Origin: Papilionanthe hookeriana x Papilionanthe teres
Lineage: Eukaryota > Streptophyta > Magnoliopsida > Asparagales > Orchidaceae
DNA: 64,000 nt
NCBI GenBank assembly: GCA_022702705.1
Contig: CM040432.1
Coordinates: 42,434,540 to 42,498,539 of the forward strand
Direction: 5' to 3'
Shown: in pieces, positions 34,598 to 46,212 of the stretch
Layout: every line of letters starts with the position of its first letter
How positions within the stretch are numbered: the first letter of the stretch is position 1
Position numbers and translations under genes: made by a program
Notes under the pieces: model-generated
What the model saw: only the letters and a program-made list of their open reading frames with translations
Databases searched by the model: none
What the model was told of the DNA's origin: nothing

Positions 34598-35629
34598 TGA
34601 TACGCTTAAAAAATTTCTACTTTTTCACGTACATTTAATACTTAATTTTAGTGAGATTGCACTTTAAGGAAAGGTTTTTTGTATATCTTTGTCTTCAGGT
34701 ACAAGAACTGAACTTTCGGAGAAAAGGAAGCAAAAATGGTGCAATTTGGAGTTAAAACGAACAAAAAAGAAAACTCTAACCAAACCCACTTCGATATGTA
34801 TTTCTATGCTTATTCTCCTTTACTTTTCTCACATTTTTTGAATGAAATTATACTTTAAGAAAGGTTATTTTCATGCTTACGTTATCTGTAAACAGAACTG
34901 AAACAGGTTGAAACAGAGCTAAAATGGAGCTAAACGGAGCGAAACAATAAAGATGCTGCAAGGTGGCGCCAAACAACACGAGAACATGCACCAAATGGCA
35001 CCAGAATCAAGTATGACAGTGCTAGAACCCTAAAAAAGCAGCAAACGGAGCCAGAATAGTGGTAAACAGTGCCATAAGTGGTTATTCCTTCAAATGCATT
35101 GAATTTGGATGTTTTAAAGAGATGCATATGGAGACTCTTGGAATTTCGTCCATCCATTATTAAACCCTCATTTTAGACTTAAATGGGAAGCCAAGTAAGG
35201 GGAAAAACAAGGATAATTTTCGAGATCTTAGAATAGGAGTAGAAATGTAGATTTCTACCTTTTATAGAGATTGGAGAGGGTATTTTGAGAGAATTTGTAA
35301 AGAAATGCACTAGCATTGTATGGATCATCGGGAGACTTTGTGGGAGAGATCTTCATCTTTCATTCAAGCGGAAAAAACTAAGTATTTTATTCTTCATTAT
35401 CTTATGATTTGTAAACACTTTTCTAGTGGATTTACTTAGATGTAATGAAGTTTTCCATTTTGTTTTCTTCTTGATTTATGAGTAGTTTTCTTACTTTTTT
35501 TTCTTATTAGGAAATAGTGGCATGAGTATGTTATGTTGTTGATTTCATTTTAATTTTCTTTTACAATAATTAGGATTCATGTTTAAGATTTTTGGATGCA
35601 TGCTAGAATAGGTTTTGATTATAAATGTG
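34598..35629 (+). repeat. 3' LTR of element C, cut by the Tat-type LTR at 35630
   Basis: It matches 29036-30065 of the 5' LTR down to ggttttgattataaatgtg, where the giant-LTR element begins. The remainder (about 1 kb) is not in the window. The last five bases before the junction (atgtg) are the expected left copy of a target duplication. Confidence 0.75.
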
Positions 35630-38125
35630 TGTTGACCTCACTTTTGTTGAGGTCTAGTATTTCTTTAGAAGATCCTAGGATCTAGCCATAGGACATTCTT
35701 GGGGACTATCTTAGAAGACTAGTGATGGAACCCTCCCCCCTAGTAATTCAAAATGATTCTTTTCTACACTTGGAGTTTAATATGCTTAAGGCTAACCTCT
35801 TTCACTTAGTAAGATGAGGCTAAATATAAGGAAGCTCGACGGGAGTCCCCTATAAGATGGACAACCCTTAGGGTAAACCTTGGGTGTTCTGGTTTTGGTT
35901 AAGCTAGCTCACACACTCAAACCTACACTGCACTCGCAAAAACACTACAATTACACTCACTACCTCAAACCCTAAACCAAACTTCCTCAACTTGATCCCC
36001 TACTCTTTTGGAAACTCATGTGGGTGGTTCTCCAAGCTCTTAGCCTTAGGCTAGGGTTTGGCTAGGACCAACACATGGAGGATCCAAAATGGGACTTTTC
36101 ACTGATCCATGGCTCAAACGGGTTAATATCATGACTGACATACTCAATTAACCCCAATTTCATCAAACTCCCAACCCTTTAGCCCCCAAATTCCACCAAA
36201 TTACCCAAACTACCCCTAATCCCCTCCCCCCCTCGCAATTTGACAAAAAATTGCAATATTACCCAAATCCCAAATTCTCTCCAAAAATCATTCCAAAATA
36301 TTCCTCACCACTCAAATTGACCAAGATACTCCAAATTGGTCAAAATTCCCAAAAGGCCCTAAAATTAGCCAAAATGACCAAAATATCCCTCATAACCCAA
36401 AAATTTCAAAAAATTCCAAAATCTCCAAAATCATTCCATAAATTCCCAAAATCAATTTGAACCACTACATTGAGTCAAATTTGACCAAATTGACTCAATT
36501 TGAACAAAATTCCCATATTACCCCTAATGACCAAAAATACCCAAACCACCCCCAATGTCCACCAAATTTCACCCAATTTCACCCAATTTCAATTCTAAAC
36601 CAACATTCATATTGTATAATCTCAATCTAAACCATATCGAATTCCAATCGAACTATTTTCCAAACCCAATTTCAATCATAATTCAAAAGCCCCAATTTTG
36701 ATCATGTCCCCAAATTCTCCCAAATTGAACCCCATGGCCATGTCAATTTTCCCAATTTTAAATTCCAAACTCTTCATATCATTCCCACAAATGAAATTTA
36801 TCCACCAAAGGAATTACATTTGAACTAAACTCTAACCCAAATCCAACCCAAGCCAAAATCTCCAATTTTGCCCCAAATTAGCCACATACCCAAATGTCAC
36901 CAAATTGAATGCCCTAACTCTAAAATTTCCACCCAATCTCTTTCTAAAACTCTTCATAACAATCCTCTAGACAAATTTGAACCATCAATTAAACCATAGC
37001 CAAACCCTAGCCCGATATAAACCCAAGTTTAACCCACATCCCTTAAAATTAACTCCAAACCAAATTTAACTAAATTTAACTCCCATATCGATTCAAAATC
37101 AGTCAAATCCTCTTCCAAACTCTTCATGACAATTATCCCCATCAAATTTATGAATTGACTGACCCCAAATCTAGCACAAACCCAACCTAGCTTATGCTTA
37201 ACCCAAAAGACCCACATTTGAATCCAAGACACAAAATTGACCAAATCAAGCCAAAATGACCAACCCAAGCTCACCACAACCAACATTTGGACCCCAAGGA
37301 CAAGTCAAGATCCACCTAGCGCAACCTACATGGGAAGTGGAACAATGGTCCCCTAGATAATGTGATTGCCTCCCTTAAATGGCTAAACCAAGAAGATATC
37401 TTACCTAAAGCCATAACCCCTTCATTTAATCACCATTAAGGCATGCTCACTGTTTCACCTGACCACTCTAGCCTAAGCACTTCCATGGTCAGCCACATAG
37501 TCACCGGAGGAGCCAAAACTGAGAGCCACCCACACCAAATCAAATCCAAAGTGACCCATCTTATGTGTCCAGCTCTGATTGGTCACTTGCAACGTTCATC
37601 ACTCCACCAAAGCATCACCTTGCTTTCAAATTGAAAGCTTGAGCTCCACCCATTGTCCATGGCTATAAATGGACCACCTCACAGCCAAAAGAGTAGAGTG
37701 CACAAATCCTTGGGGAAACTCTGCCAAAATCTCACCACAGCTTCTTCAGACCTTCCTGAGTGCATGCTCACTACCTCCCAGCCATTTTCCCCACAGTTCA
37801 GAAACAATTTTCGCGCCCAAATTAACTTTGCCCACACCATCACAGGACGAAATAAAGTGGAACCCCACATAAGGCCCATCATAGAGCCCCTCTAACCTAG
37901 ACTTCCATCAAAGTCCCAAAATTAGTCAGATCGAAGTCTTTCTTGGATAGTTTACAAGAGCTCAGCAACATATCCAGATGATTCATCGGAGTCTTCTGAA
38001 GCTTTTGCAAGCATCTGATTGAGGCCTCCTCTCAGACAAAGGCATTAAACTCTCCACCCACACCGAGCTCGATTGGGCTTTCATGGCATTATGCTTGATG
38101 TCATACTACATAAACCGTATAGATG
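35630..38125 (+). repeat. Giant Tat/Ogre-type LTR (element F), first 2.5 kb, interrupted
   Basis: It starts TGTTGACCTCAC with the tip hairpin (35634-35654). It then carries a CA/CCAAA-rich U3 (about 36100-37300), a TATA box at 37664, and leader sequence with a TTGAGGCCTCC-type block at about 38020. At 38125 it stops at ccgtatagatg, which corresponds to 58018-58030 in element E, because element D begins there. The small open frames at 37443-37895 lie in U3/leader sequence and have no protein signature. Confidence 0.8.
37664..37670 (+). promoter_or_regulatory. TATA box of LTR F
   Basis: tataaat follows ccatggc. The copies at 40192 and 57513 also lie in ggccatgg/ctc-rich context, 426-431 bases upstream of the donor-like site. 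The LTR promoter of the family is therefore recognisable in three copies. Confidence 0.65.
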
Positions 38126-40191
38126 TGTTGACCTCATTTTTGGTGAGGTCTTAGTACTTAGGATCTAGCCATAGAACTTTTCCTTAACTATCCTAGAGGA
38201 CTAGAGTTGGTACCCACCCATTAAAAATTTTCAGCCACTTTCTGACTCCTCTTAGGAACCCACTTGGATGGTTACAAACCTCTAAATAACCTTGGAAGGT
38301 TGAAACCACCATATGGAAAACCAATAGTGAGTTCCCGTAGGAATGTTTAGACTTAGGGTAACCTTGGGTGACTTGAGTTTCTCTTGCACACACACACACC
38401 CCTAAGCCTCTTAACCCAAACCTTAAAACCTTTCCCTTTCTACCCTTTAAGAAAATCACTGAATTGAACCAAAGCCACAAGTCTTTGATTAAGATGGCTA
38501 GGGTTAATATGGGAAGGGTCATAAAGTTGTTACCATTTGGCTAGACTTGGTCCCAAAGTGTTTGGACTTGGCTAAGTCCATGGCTCATACTCATAAACCC
38601 TAATTCCATTCCAAATCACTTTTACTCAATCTTGACCCCACTAAAATGGTCCCATTCTCTCCTATTTAAAGCCAACTTCATTTTCCCAAAATTTCAAATT
38701 TTGACCCCGAGTCCCTAAACTTACCCAAAATTACCTAAATTGCCCCTACAACCACCAAACCATCCAAAATTTCCCAAAACTTACCCAAAATTCCCAAAAT
38801 TCCTAAAAATCATTTCAAAATAGTTCCCATATCTTAAATCCACCAAAATACACTAATACACTCCAAATAACCTCCAAATACCCTAAATACCCCTCTTCGC
38901 CCAAAATTCTAAAAATTCCAAAAATTCCAAAAATTCCCAAAAAAAAATCTAAAATGTCCTAAAAATCACCTATTTCATTTTGTTCAACTACACCATAACA
39001 CAATTTTGCCAAATTAACCCACTTTCAACCCAAAATCCTAACTTGACTCACTTAACCCAAATGGACCCAATGTCAAACCAAATCAACCAAATTTACCCCA
39101 ATTTTGATCAAATTCAATTCTAAAACTCAATTCAACATCCCCAATACCAATTTAAATAAAAAAAAGCCCAATTTGGTTCACATTTGAATTCAATTTCAAC
39201 TTTAATCTAAAATCCCAAATTTTGGCCTTATGACCCAATTCACCCCAAAATGACCCAAAGCCACTCAATGTTCCTCAAATCAAATTATAAATCATTCATA
39301 ACAAATTCATATACAAAAAAAAACATTAATTTGGCCAAAATTTGATTGAAATCCCACACAAACTCACTTGGAACCAAAATCCCCAAATTTGCCGTAAAGT
39401 TGCCACACGGCCTAAATCCCCAAATTGAATCCCCTCAACCCAAAATTTCTACCCAATTTCTATCCTAAACCTTTCATAACAATCACCTACATCATTTTGA
39501 ACCATTAATTGAGCCCTAGCCAAGCTCTAACCTAACCTAAACCCAAGCTTAACCCATGGTGACCCAAATTAACCAAATCACCAAAATCCATCAAATTCAC
39601 TTCCCAAATAAATTCAAATTCATTCCAAATCTTTTCCACAAGCTTTGTGACAATAATTTAAGCTATTTTATCATTCAATTTGATTCAAATCAAACCCAAA
39701 CTTAAGCTAGCCCAACCTAAACTCAAATAAATCCAAATGAACACATGATCCAAATTAAACCCAACCAAGCCAAATTTGATCAAGCAAACCCCATGGCAGC
39801 CAACCCTTGACCTCCTAGGGTGGATTTGACTTGACCCAACACATGCCCCATGTTCCATGGACAAATGTTCCACCACTTGGGACCAAGGGGTTTAGCCATT
39901 TGCTAAGGCTAAGTCCCATCCATTGAACTTCCCTTAAGCAAGCTCCCTACCCCAATTAATTGCTCTGAGCTCATTCTCCACTCCTCCACTCCTCCAAAGG
40001 CCTGCCCATCCTTGCCATCCACCCTAGCCACCAGAACAGGCACGCCTGAGCGCCCCCAGTAGGATTAAAATTCAAAATTGAGCCTTGGCGGTGAGCAATC
40101 CCCTCACCAGCAACATGACATGTTCAGCCTTCACCCTAAGCGGCTTAGGGCACTCATTGCCTGGCCCTGAGCTCCCCTCTATGGCCATGGA

Positions 40192-40198
40192 TATAAAA
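40192..40198 (+). promoter_or_regulatory. TATA box of LTR D
   Basis: tataaaa follows ctatggccatgga in a C-rich stretch. The position agrees with the boxes at 37664 and 57513 in the sister LTRs. Confidence 0.65.
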
Positions 40199-40610
40199 TC
40201 TCCTCCTCTTGGCCATGATTCAGGTGTTGAAATTTTCCTCACAAAACTCTCCTAAATTGCTCCCAGACCTCTTCATAGCCCAGAGAAGAAGATACCCACT
40301 GTCCTCCTGCCCTGAATCCCCCTAGCTGAGCTCAATTTCTCAGTCGAAATTCAGGACAGAAACTGGACATCCCTGGAAACTCTACCAAAATCCAATTAAC
40401 TGCACCCACACCATCACTACACCATGAGAAGAAGTTCCTCAGAGAAAGCCCCCTCACCAGGCCACCCAGTTGTTCTATCAGTCAGAGCTCCAAATCATAT
40501 CTGGTCACATTCATATCAAGGCAATTCACCACGACCCCAGGCTCACTTCGTAGGCTTCTGGTACAACAACAAACTTGTCGAGCATCTCTGATTGAGGCCT
40601 CACCTCTCAG

Positions 40611-40623
40611 AGCAAAGGTATGG
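40611..40623 (+). promoter_or_regulatory. Donor-like splice site in LTR D leader
   Basis: AGCAAAG/GTATGG (GT at 40618-40619) is a good plant 5' splice site. It aligns with AAG/GTAAGA at 57944 (LTR E) and AAG/GTAATC at 18803 (solo LTR). F has AAG/GCATTA at the matching place. Use as a splice site is inferred. Confidence 0.4.
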
Positions 40624-43600
40624 AACCTTCCTCCCACCTGAGCTTCCAGCGATTCTCCATTTCATTTGGCTTGATTTCAATGCATGTTAGCCGTATGGAT
40701 AGCTTCGTTTAGGTTAGACAAGCATGTAGAAACAAACTGCACTCGATTTGGTTAAGTAAAACTTGAGATTTTAAGGTTGTAGTAAGGACGCCTCTCGGGT
40801 TGAACCAGATGGAGACGATGACCAGCCACCGTTGGATCGAGCGTATATCGGATGGACGACAGAGATCGAGCTGGACATAATCATGGAACGAAAAGAGCGC
40901 TCAGACTGAGATGGCAGCGCTGAATGGGGAGACGACGCGTGGAACTTCGGAACCGTCTAGATTGAGGTGGTGCAACATCGGATAAGTAGGAAATTAGGTT
41001 ATTTTCTATTTATTTAAATACCAGAAACTTTGAAAATACATATCTTTGCATAGAAATTTCCAAAAATTAAAATAAAAATACCCTCTTGCTCAATGAACAG
41101 AAGAGAATAATGTGGAAAAAGAATTCAGTTATTTTGTTGAATTTTTAATTTTCAATTAATTAAATGATGTTCTGAGTATTTTAATACTCCATTAGCATGC
41201 ATAATTCACCATGGCATGAGAAAATAGGACTTTTGTAGCCTCTGATCTTGGGAACATTTCCTGAATTTTTCAAGGCAAGAGGCCATGTCTATGGGAAGTT
41301 ATCTATATTCTATGTTCAGAGTCATTTTCTTGTAAATTAATTATGAAAATTAGCATGTTATTCATAAAAATTCAGAAAAAGTAGGGGAAGTATCTCTGGA
41401 CCAGAGGACCCTAGGAAAATTATGGCTTGATCTAATTCATTAAAAATAACCTTAATTTAGCCAATTACTCAAAACTAAAATTAAATTAATTTAAAATAAC
41501 CACGCATCAAAATGACATGAAATCAATTCTCCACCGATCTTTAGGGTCAAGGGAACCCCAAATAAAAATTTTAAGTCAATTGAAAATGATTTAACCCACT
41601 AAATAAATTATTTAATTTTCAAGGCTATTTTTAAAATTAAAAAAATTCATAAAACCCAAAATATAACTAAAAAATTCACCAAATCAATTTTGAGGCCTCA
41701 CTGGGATCAAAGGAGTCTAAGAAAATTAAAATTTTTATTTTCCTAAAATTTTCATTTTTAACCCATTTTTGGATATTTTAATTATTAAAAAATTATAAAA
41801 ACCATAAAAATATTAAAATTTATTAGAATGTCATATTTGGTCTCCTAATCACTTAGGAACCAACCAAATATTTTTCCTAAGTTTCTAAAAAAAGATATTG
41901 AATTTTAAAGGCTAAAAGTAGTTTTTAATATTAAAAAATAGATTTTCCTAAGAATAGAAGTTTTTTCTTGGTCATGTTGTTAAATTTTCATTGAAAATCC
42001 ATATTTTCAATTAAAATGATTATATAAATTAAATTAAAAATAGAAAAATTACATTTTCTCCTCTAATGTCTTAATTGGCATGTGAGTGAGGTGACACAAA
42101 AATTTAAAATTCATTTGAGCTTGATTTAATGAATTATGAGAAGAATAAGCCTAAGAGGTCATAAAGGCAACTAAGGGACTTTAACCTTAATTAATATATA
42201 AGCTTAACCAAAGGGAAGGGTAAATATTTGATCTTAATTTTCCATTTGGATGATTGAAACTTAGGGAGTTAAGGGGTAGAAACCCATTAATCACCTTTAA
42301 CATTAAAAAAGAAATATTAATTAATTAAATCCTTTAAATCTTGGACGTTAATTAAAGCATGAATTATTAAGGTTAAGGGGTTTAATACAAGAATATTCTA
42401 ATATTTTGAAATTGAATCCTTAATCAATGAATTGATCAAACATCACTTGATTTTTTTTAATAAAGTCATAAAAAATGATGTTTTGAAACTAATAATTAAA
42501 AGGGGAATAATCTTGAAATCTAATAATTAAATTAAAGGCTTAAAATATTTAAGTTAATGTGAAATGATTTAAAATCAAATTAAGATAACTTAAAATATTA
42601 AAACTAATTTGAAATCACTTAAAACTAAAATTAAAACAAAATTGAAAATTTAAGGTTAATTTAAAATAATTCATAATCAAAACATTCAAATTAAACTAAT
42701 TAAAATTAATCTAAAATATTATGATTAAGTTAAAACAAACTTAAATCATTAAAACTTAACTAAATCAAATAATTCAAAACACCCTTGTTAACTTAAATGA
42801 TTTAAAACATTTAAAACTCAACTTAAAAATTTTTATAACTAAATTGAATAACTTTAAATCACCAACTCAAACTTTAATTGAAATGGTTAAGTCTTTTGAT
42901 GAATTGATTTGCCACTAAAGCTATCACCTTTACAACTCTTAAATAAAGTATCAAATGAAATGTCACTTTATTCATAGGATAATCAAACATCCTAGTTCAC
43001 TAAGCAAGAATCAAAACTTAATTAAATTCTTGGATGATTAATTTCCATATAATGAAATTCACTTAGACTCAGAATAATCCCAGAGGCATTGATAAAATGT
43101 TCAGGACTCATCCTAAGCACTTTCCCGAACTAATGGGATGTTTTAGAAGAAAAATTGAACTTCATTGTTCTTTGATGAAAAAAATCATCCAGAAATACAC
43201 CTTTGGGATTAACTAGTGATAGGAGTAGGATTTGGTAGACAACAGAACCTCCCCTCATCTTTACTTAGGTGTTTTCTCTTTAAATATATAAATGCCCTAA
43301 CATGTGTTTCAAGTGCAGCTGGAAATGATGAGAAGACCCGCTAGGCACGCTTTTATTTTATTGCAATTTATTTACCTGCATTGTACTTTCTTTTCTTGCA
43401 AGCTTGCATGTTAAACAACAATGTCACCCTGCATGAAAATTGAAACCTCTATAATAGCCGTAAAACTGAAAACAAAACTAAATTAAAGTCAATACAAGAT
43501 AAAACCCACCGCCACAACATTCAAAATATAAAACAACTAAAAATTTAATCACAAGCAAAAGAACAAAATTACAATTACAACTAAATTAAATCGTCTCGTT

Positions 43601-44746
43601 GGATGATCGGGAATACCTCGGATGATGTAACCCACGTGTTCGTAATGAGATTTCCCAAGGTCTAAATGAAAGTGTGGAACTCATTCAGTTGAGTTTATCA
43701 AATTCATTTGGACTATGTGAATTCGATGAAAATAGTGGTGCCGGGATGATCGAACCGTGGGATCTTAACCGGTTCCGCTTAATCAACTTTAAGATTTCCC
43801 TTAATAAAACTTGTACATTAAATTTGAAAACTCAACCTCTAAACCATAACACTTCTCTCATCTCTTGATTGTCACTTTCTTATACCAAACTCTCCACAAC
43901 AACAAGGAGCTCGGTGCAAGCGCGGTGGGCAGCACGGTCGACTTCGTCAGTCTTTCCTTCCCTTAGTAATTAAATAACCAAGACATAGGATTTCGAGGTA
44001 GTTTTCCTAGTGCAACATAAATCCTCAACTTCTCCTTAAGCATTTCCATAATCATGTTATGCAATCTAAGCCCTAACTTGTCTTAGGACTCTGGGGTTGT
44101 CATTTGTTATGACATAAACCCTCATAATTTTTCAGGTTATTTGTGTGATTGTGCCATATAAACATAAGTCCTAATTAACTAAAATTGTCAGGATTACAGC
44201 ATCAAGTAACATCTCATCAAATTCAAGTCAAACAAATAGGATAGTTAGGATGCCACCGAGGTTCCCCTCGGATCCGTGACATCCCCTACCTTTTTTATTG
44301 GATTCCCAAAATAAAATGTTCCAAATTTGATCCATTCCTTATTGAAATTTCCAAAATTCAATTCTTTGAAAACCCTAAACTTTGAAATTCTTGAAGGCAA
44401 AACCACTGATATTTATCGAGAGTTTTCTTAAGTGATTTATGTCATTTAGGATGTAATTAACTACAGGGGCTTGCCCTTATAGGGAACTTTAAGAACCCAG
44501 GTAATATAAACCCTGCTTAATTCTTTTACATTAAACAGGGGAACTTGTTGGCTTATGAAATTGGTTTGCAGACTAAACGGATGTCATAAAATTACTAGTT
44601 TATTTAATCGAGCTTCATTTTCGAGTGATATTTCTACTCTTCGGAATAGATATGTCACTTGTGATGGAATGCTCGTTTATTTAAACTATTAATAACATGA
44701 GATCAGTTTGGTATCATATTTTCAAAAATCAAATGTTACTTTCCAA

Positions 44747-44784
<38 letters not shown>

Positions 44785-44874
44785 AATTAAACATAAAATC
44801 TAAAACCTGCCGGCAATTTCTGTAGGTGACCCATTTTTCAAAACACATAACCTATAAATATGCCGACCACTTTC

Positions 44875-44892
44875 TGGCGACTCCGCTGGGGA
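44875..44892 (+). other. Primer-binding site of element D (tRNA-Arg)
   Basis: tggcgactccgctgggga is an exact complement to the 3' end of a plant tRNA-Arg including its CCA (…CCCCAGCGGAGTCGCCA). It lies five bases after the LTR end. tRNA-Arg priming is known for Ogre-type elements. Confidence 0.85.
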
Positions 44893-45461
44893 CTAATTCT
44901 TCTCTCCATTTGGATCAGATAGTTTTGACTTCATAAATCGGTAGTGAGTCCATGCCTCTAGCGGACCAAACTGTTATTCTTTCGTTGGCATACATTGTTC
45001 ATTTCTGTCTTGAACAGGTACAGTCAACTCTTTTTGGTTCTGGAGCCACTACTTAAACACTTTTATGTAGAGAGGTTCTGGAATCCTCTTTTTCACCTCC
45101 CGAAGTGAGGAGAGACCCCCAATATGTGTGGTTTAGACTGATCTATCCAGTTAAGATTCCTACAGGTTTTACCTTTCCTAAATTCAGGATAAGGGTCCCG
45201 CAGTTTTTCTCTCTTCTTGTAATTTATTCTACTCTTAGCCAAATCTTTATCAACTTTCTATTTTCCGAATTCCCTAGTAACTACAAACAAAATAAAACAT
45301 AATCTGAAAAGCTTTAACGAAGTAAAACAAACAAAATCAAAATAATATTAATGAAAATTTGTTCAAACTTTGCCTTGAATTTTCTTATTTTTGTTCTAAA
45401 GATCGTTGCGACGAGAAAGGAAGTAGGGTATCTCTGACACTCCGAATCTTTTCTGCAGAAG

Positions 45462-46212
45462 ATGTCTGCACCAAAGTTTATCTTTTCTTTCACTGCTGGG
45501 ATGGACTTAGTAGTCAACAGGAATGAACTGCCCGACAGCGCAGTCATCCATTTGGGTAAGGGTTTGGTCAGACGGACATTATGTTCGGAGACGTTACAGT
45601 TGCTTTACTGAAGTCCAAGGTACCAGAATCTGTAGAGCTTGTCATTGAGTTCAACCTGAAGTCGGCTGAGGAGTTTCCTTCCCTGAAGAGGGTCCCAACT
45701 GAAAGGAACACTGTTGCCCGTAAGAAGTTGACTGTCCCCAGGACTGTTGTCGCTACCCCCGCTAGTCTAGTCATCACTGCACCTACCCCCGCCAAATGGA
45801 AAGGGAGGGAAGTCTAGATGAGTGATGAGCCTGCTACCGTGGAGGGTACGACTTTTGCTGTGATACCACCTGTATTCGAGATTGGGTCTAGTTTGAAGTT
45901 TGTGCCCTTGTCTAGATCCCAAAGGAGGAATAAGAACAGAAGGACAGCCAAGGTCAGGAACACCAAGGCTGCTAAAATTACCATTCCTGAAGAAATCCTA
46001 AAAGAGGAAGAAGAACTGCTAGAACTTTCACCCCTGTTGGAAAGAAACAAATTTTATCCACTTTCTACCACTCTTGAGGAAGAAAGTGCTTCAAGGATTG
46101 TTGCCGTGTTACCCCGACCGGCATATTACACTGATCATAAAGGATGGAAGGCAAGAAACACGCCACTTACTCGATTGCGGACGATAATTTAGAAGTTGGC
46201 GAGAAAGGATAA
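45462..46212 (+). pseudogene. ORF1 upstream of gag, element D (unknown function)
   Basis: Starts at ATG 45462 with SAPKFIFSFTAGMDLVVNRN, parallel to EAPKLIFSFINGLDLAVFKD in element E (63092). A frameshift near 45570 is followed by SKVPESVELVIEFNLKSAEE, a Thr/Pro/Val linker, an Arg/Lys-rich stretch (RSQRRNKNRRTAKVRNTKAA) and an acidic segment. Stops stand at about 45815 and 46190. Ogre-type elements are known to carry an extra ORF before gag whose function is unresolved. This matches by position, but no domain can be named. A CAG lies three bases before the ATG (45456-45458) and could serve as a splice acceptor. Confidence 0.65.

Larger units (their letters stand above)
38126..44869 (+). repeat. 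5' LTR of element D (giant LTR, 6.7 kb)
   Basis: Starts TGTTGACC and ends gccgacca just before the primer site. Sections are: tip hairpin (38130-38150); CA/CCAAA-rich U3 to about 39900; promoter and C-rich leader (about 39950-40680); AT-rich middle (about 41000-42900); conserved 3' part (about 43300-44869). 6744 bp is among the largest LTR sizes known for plant gypsy elements. Frames such as 39685-39876 (minus) and 43674-43868 have no protein signature. It has inserted into LTR F; agatg (38121-38125) would be the left target copy. Confidence 0.85.

Noticed and set aside
37443..37895. Three overlapping ORFs near 37.5-37.9 kb
   Set aside because: They lie in the U3/leader of LTR F, overlap each other and have no recognisable domain.
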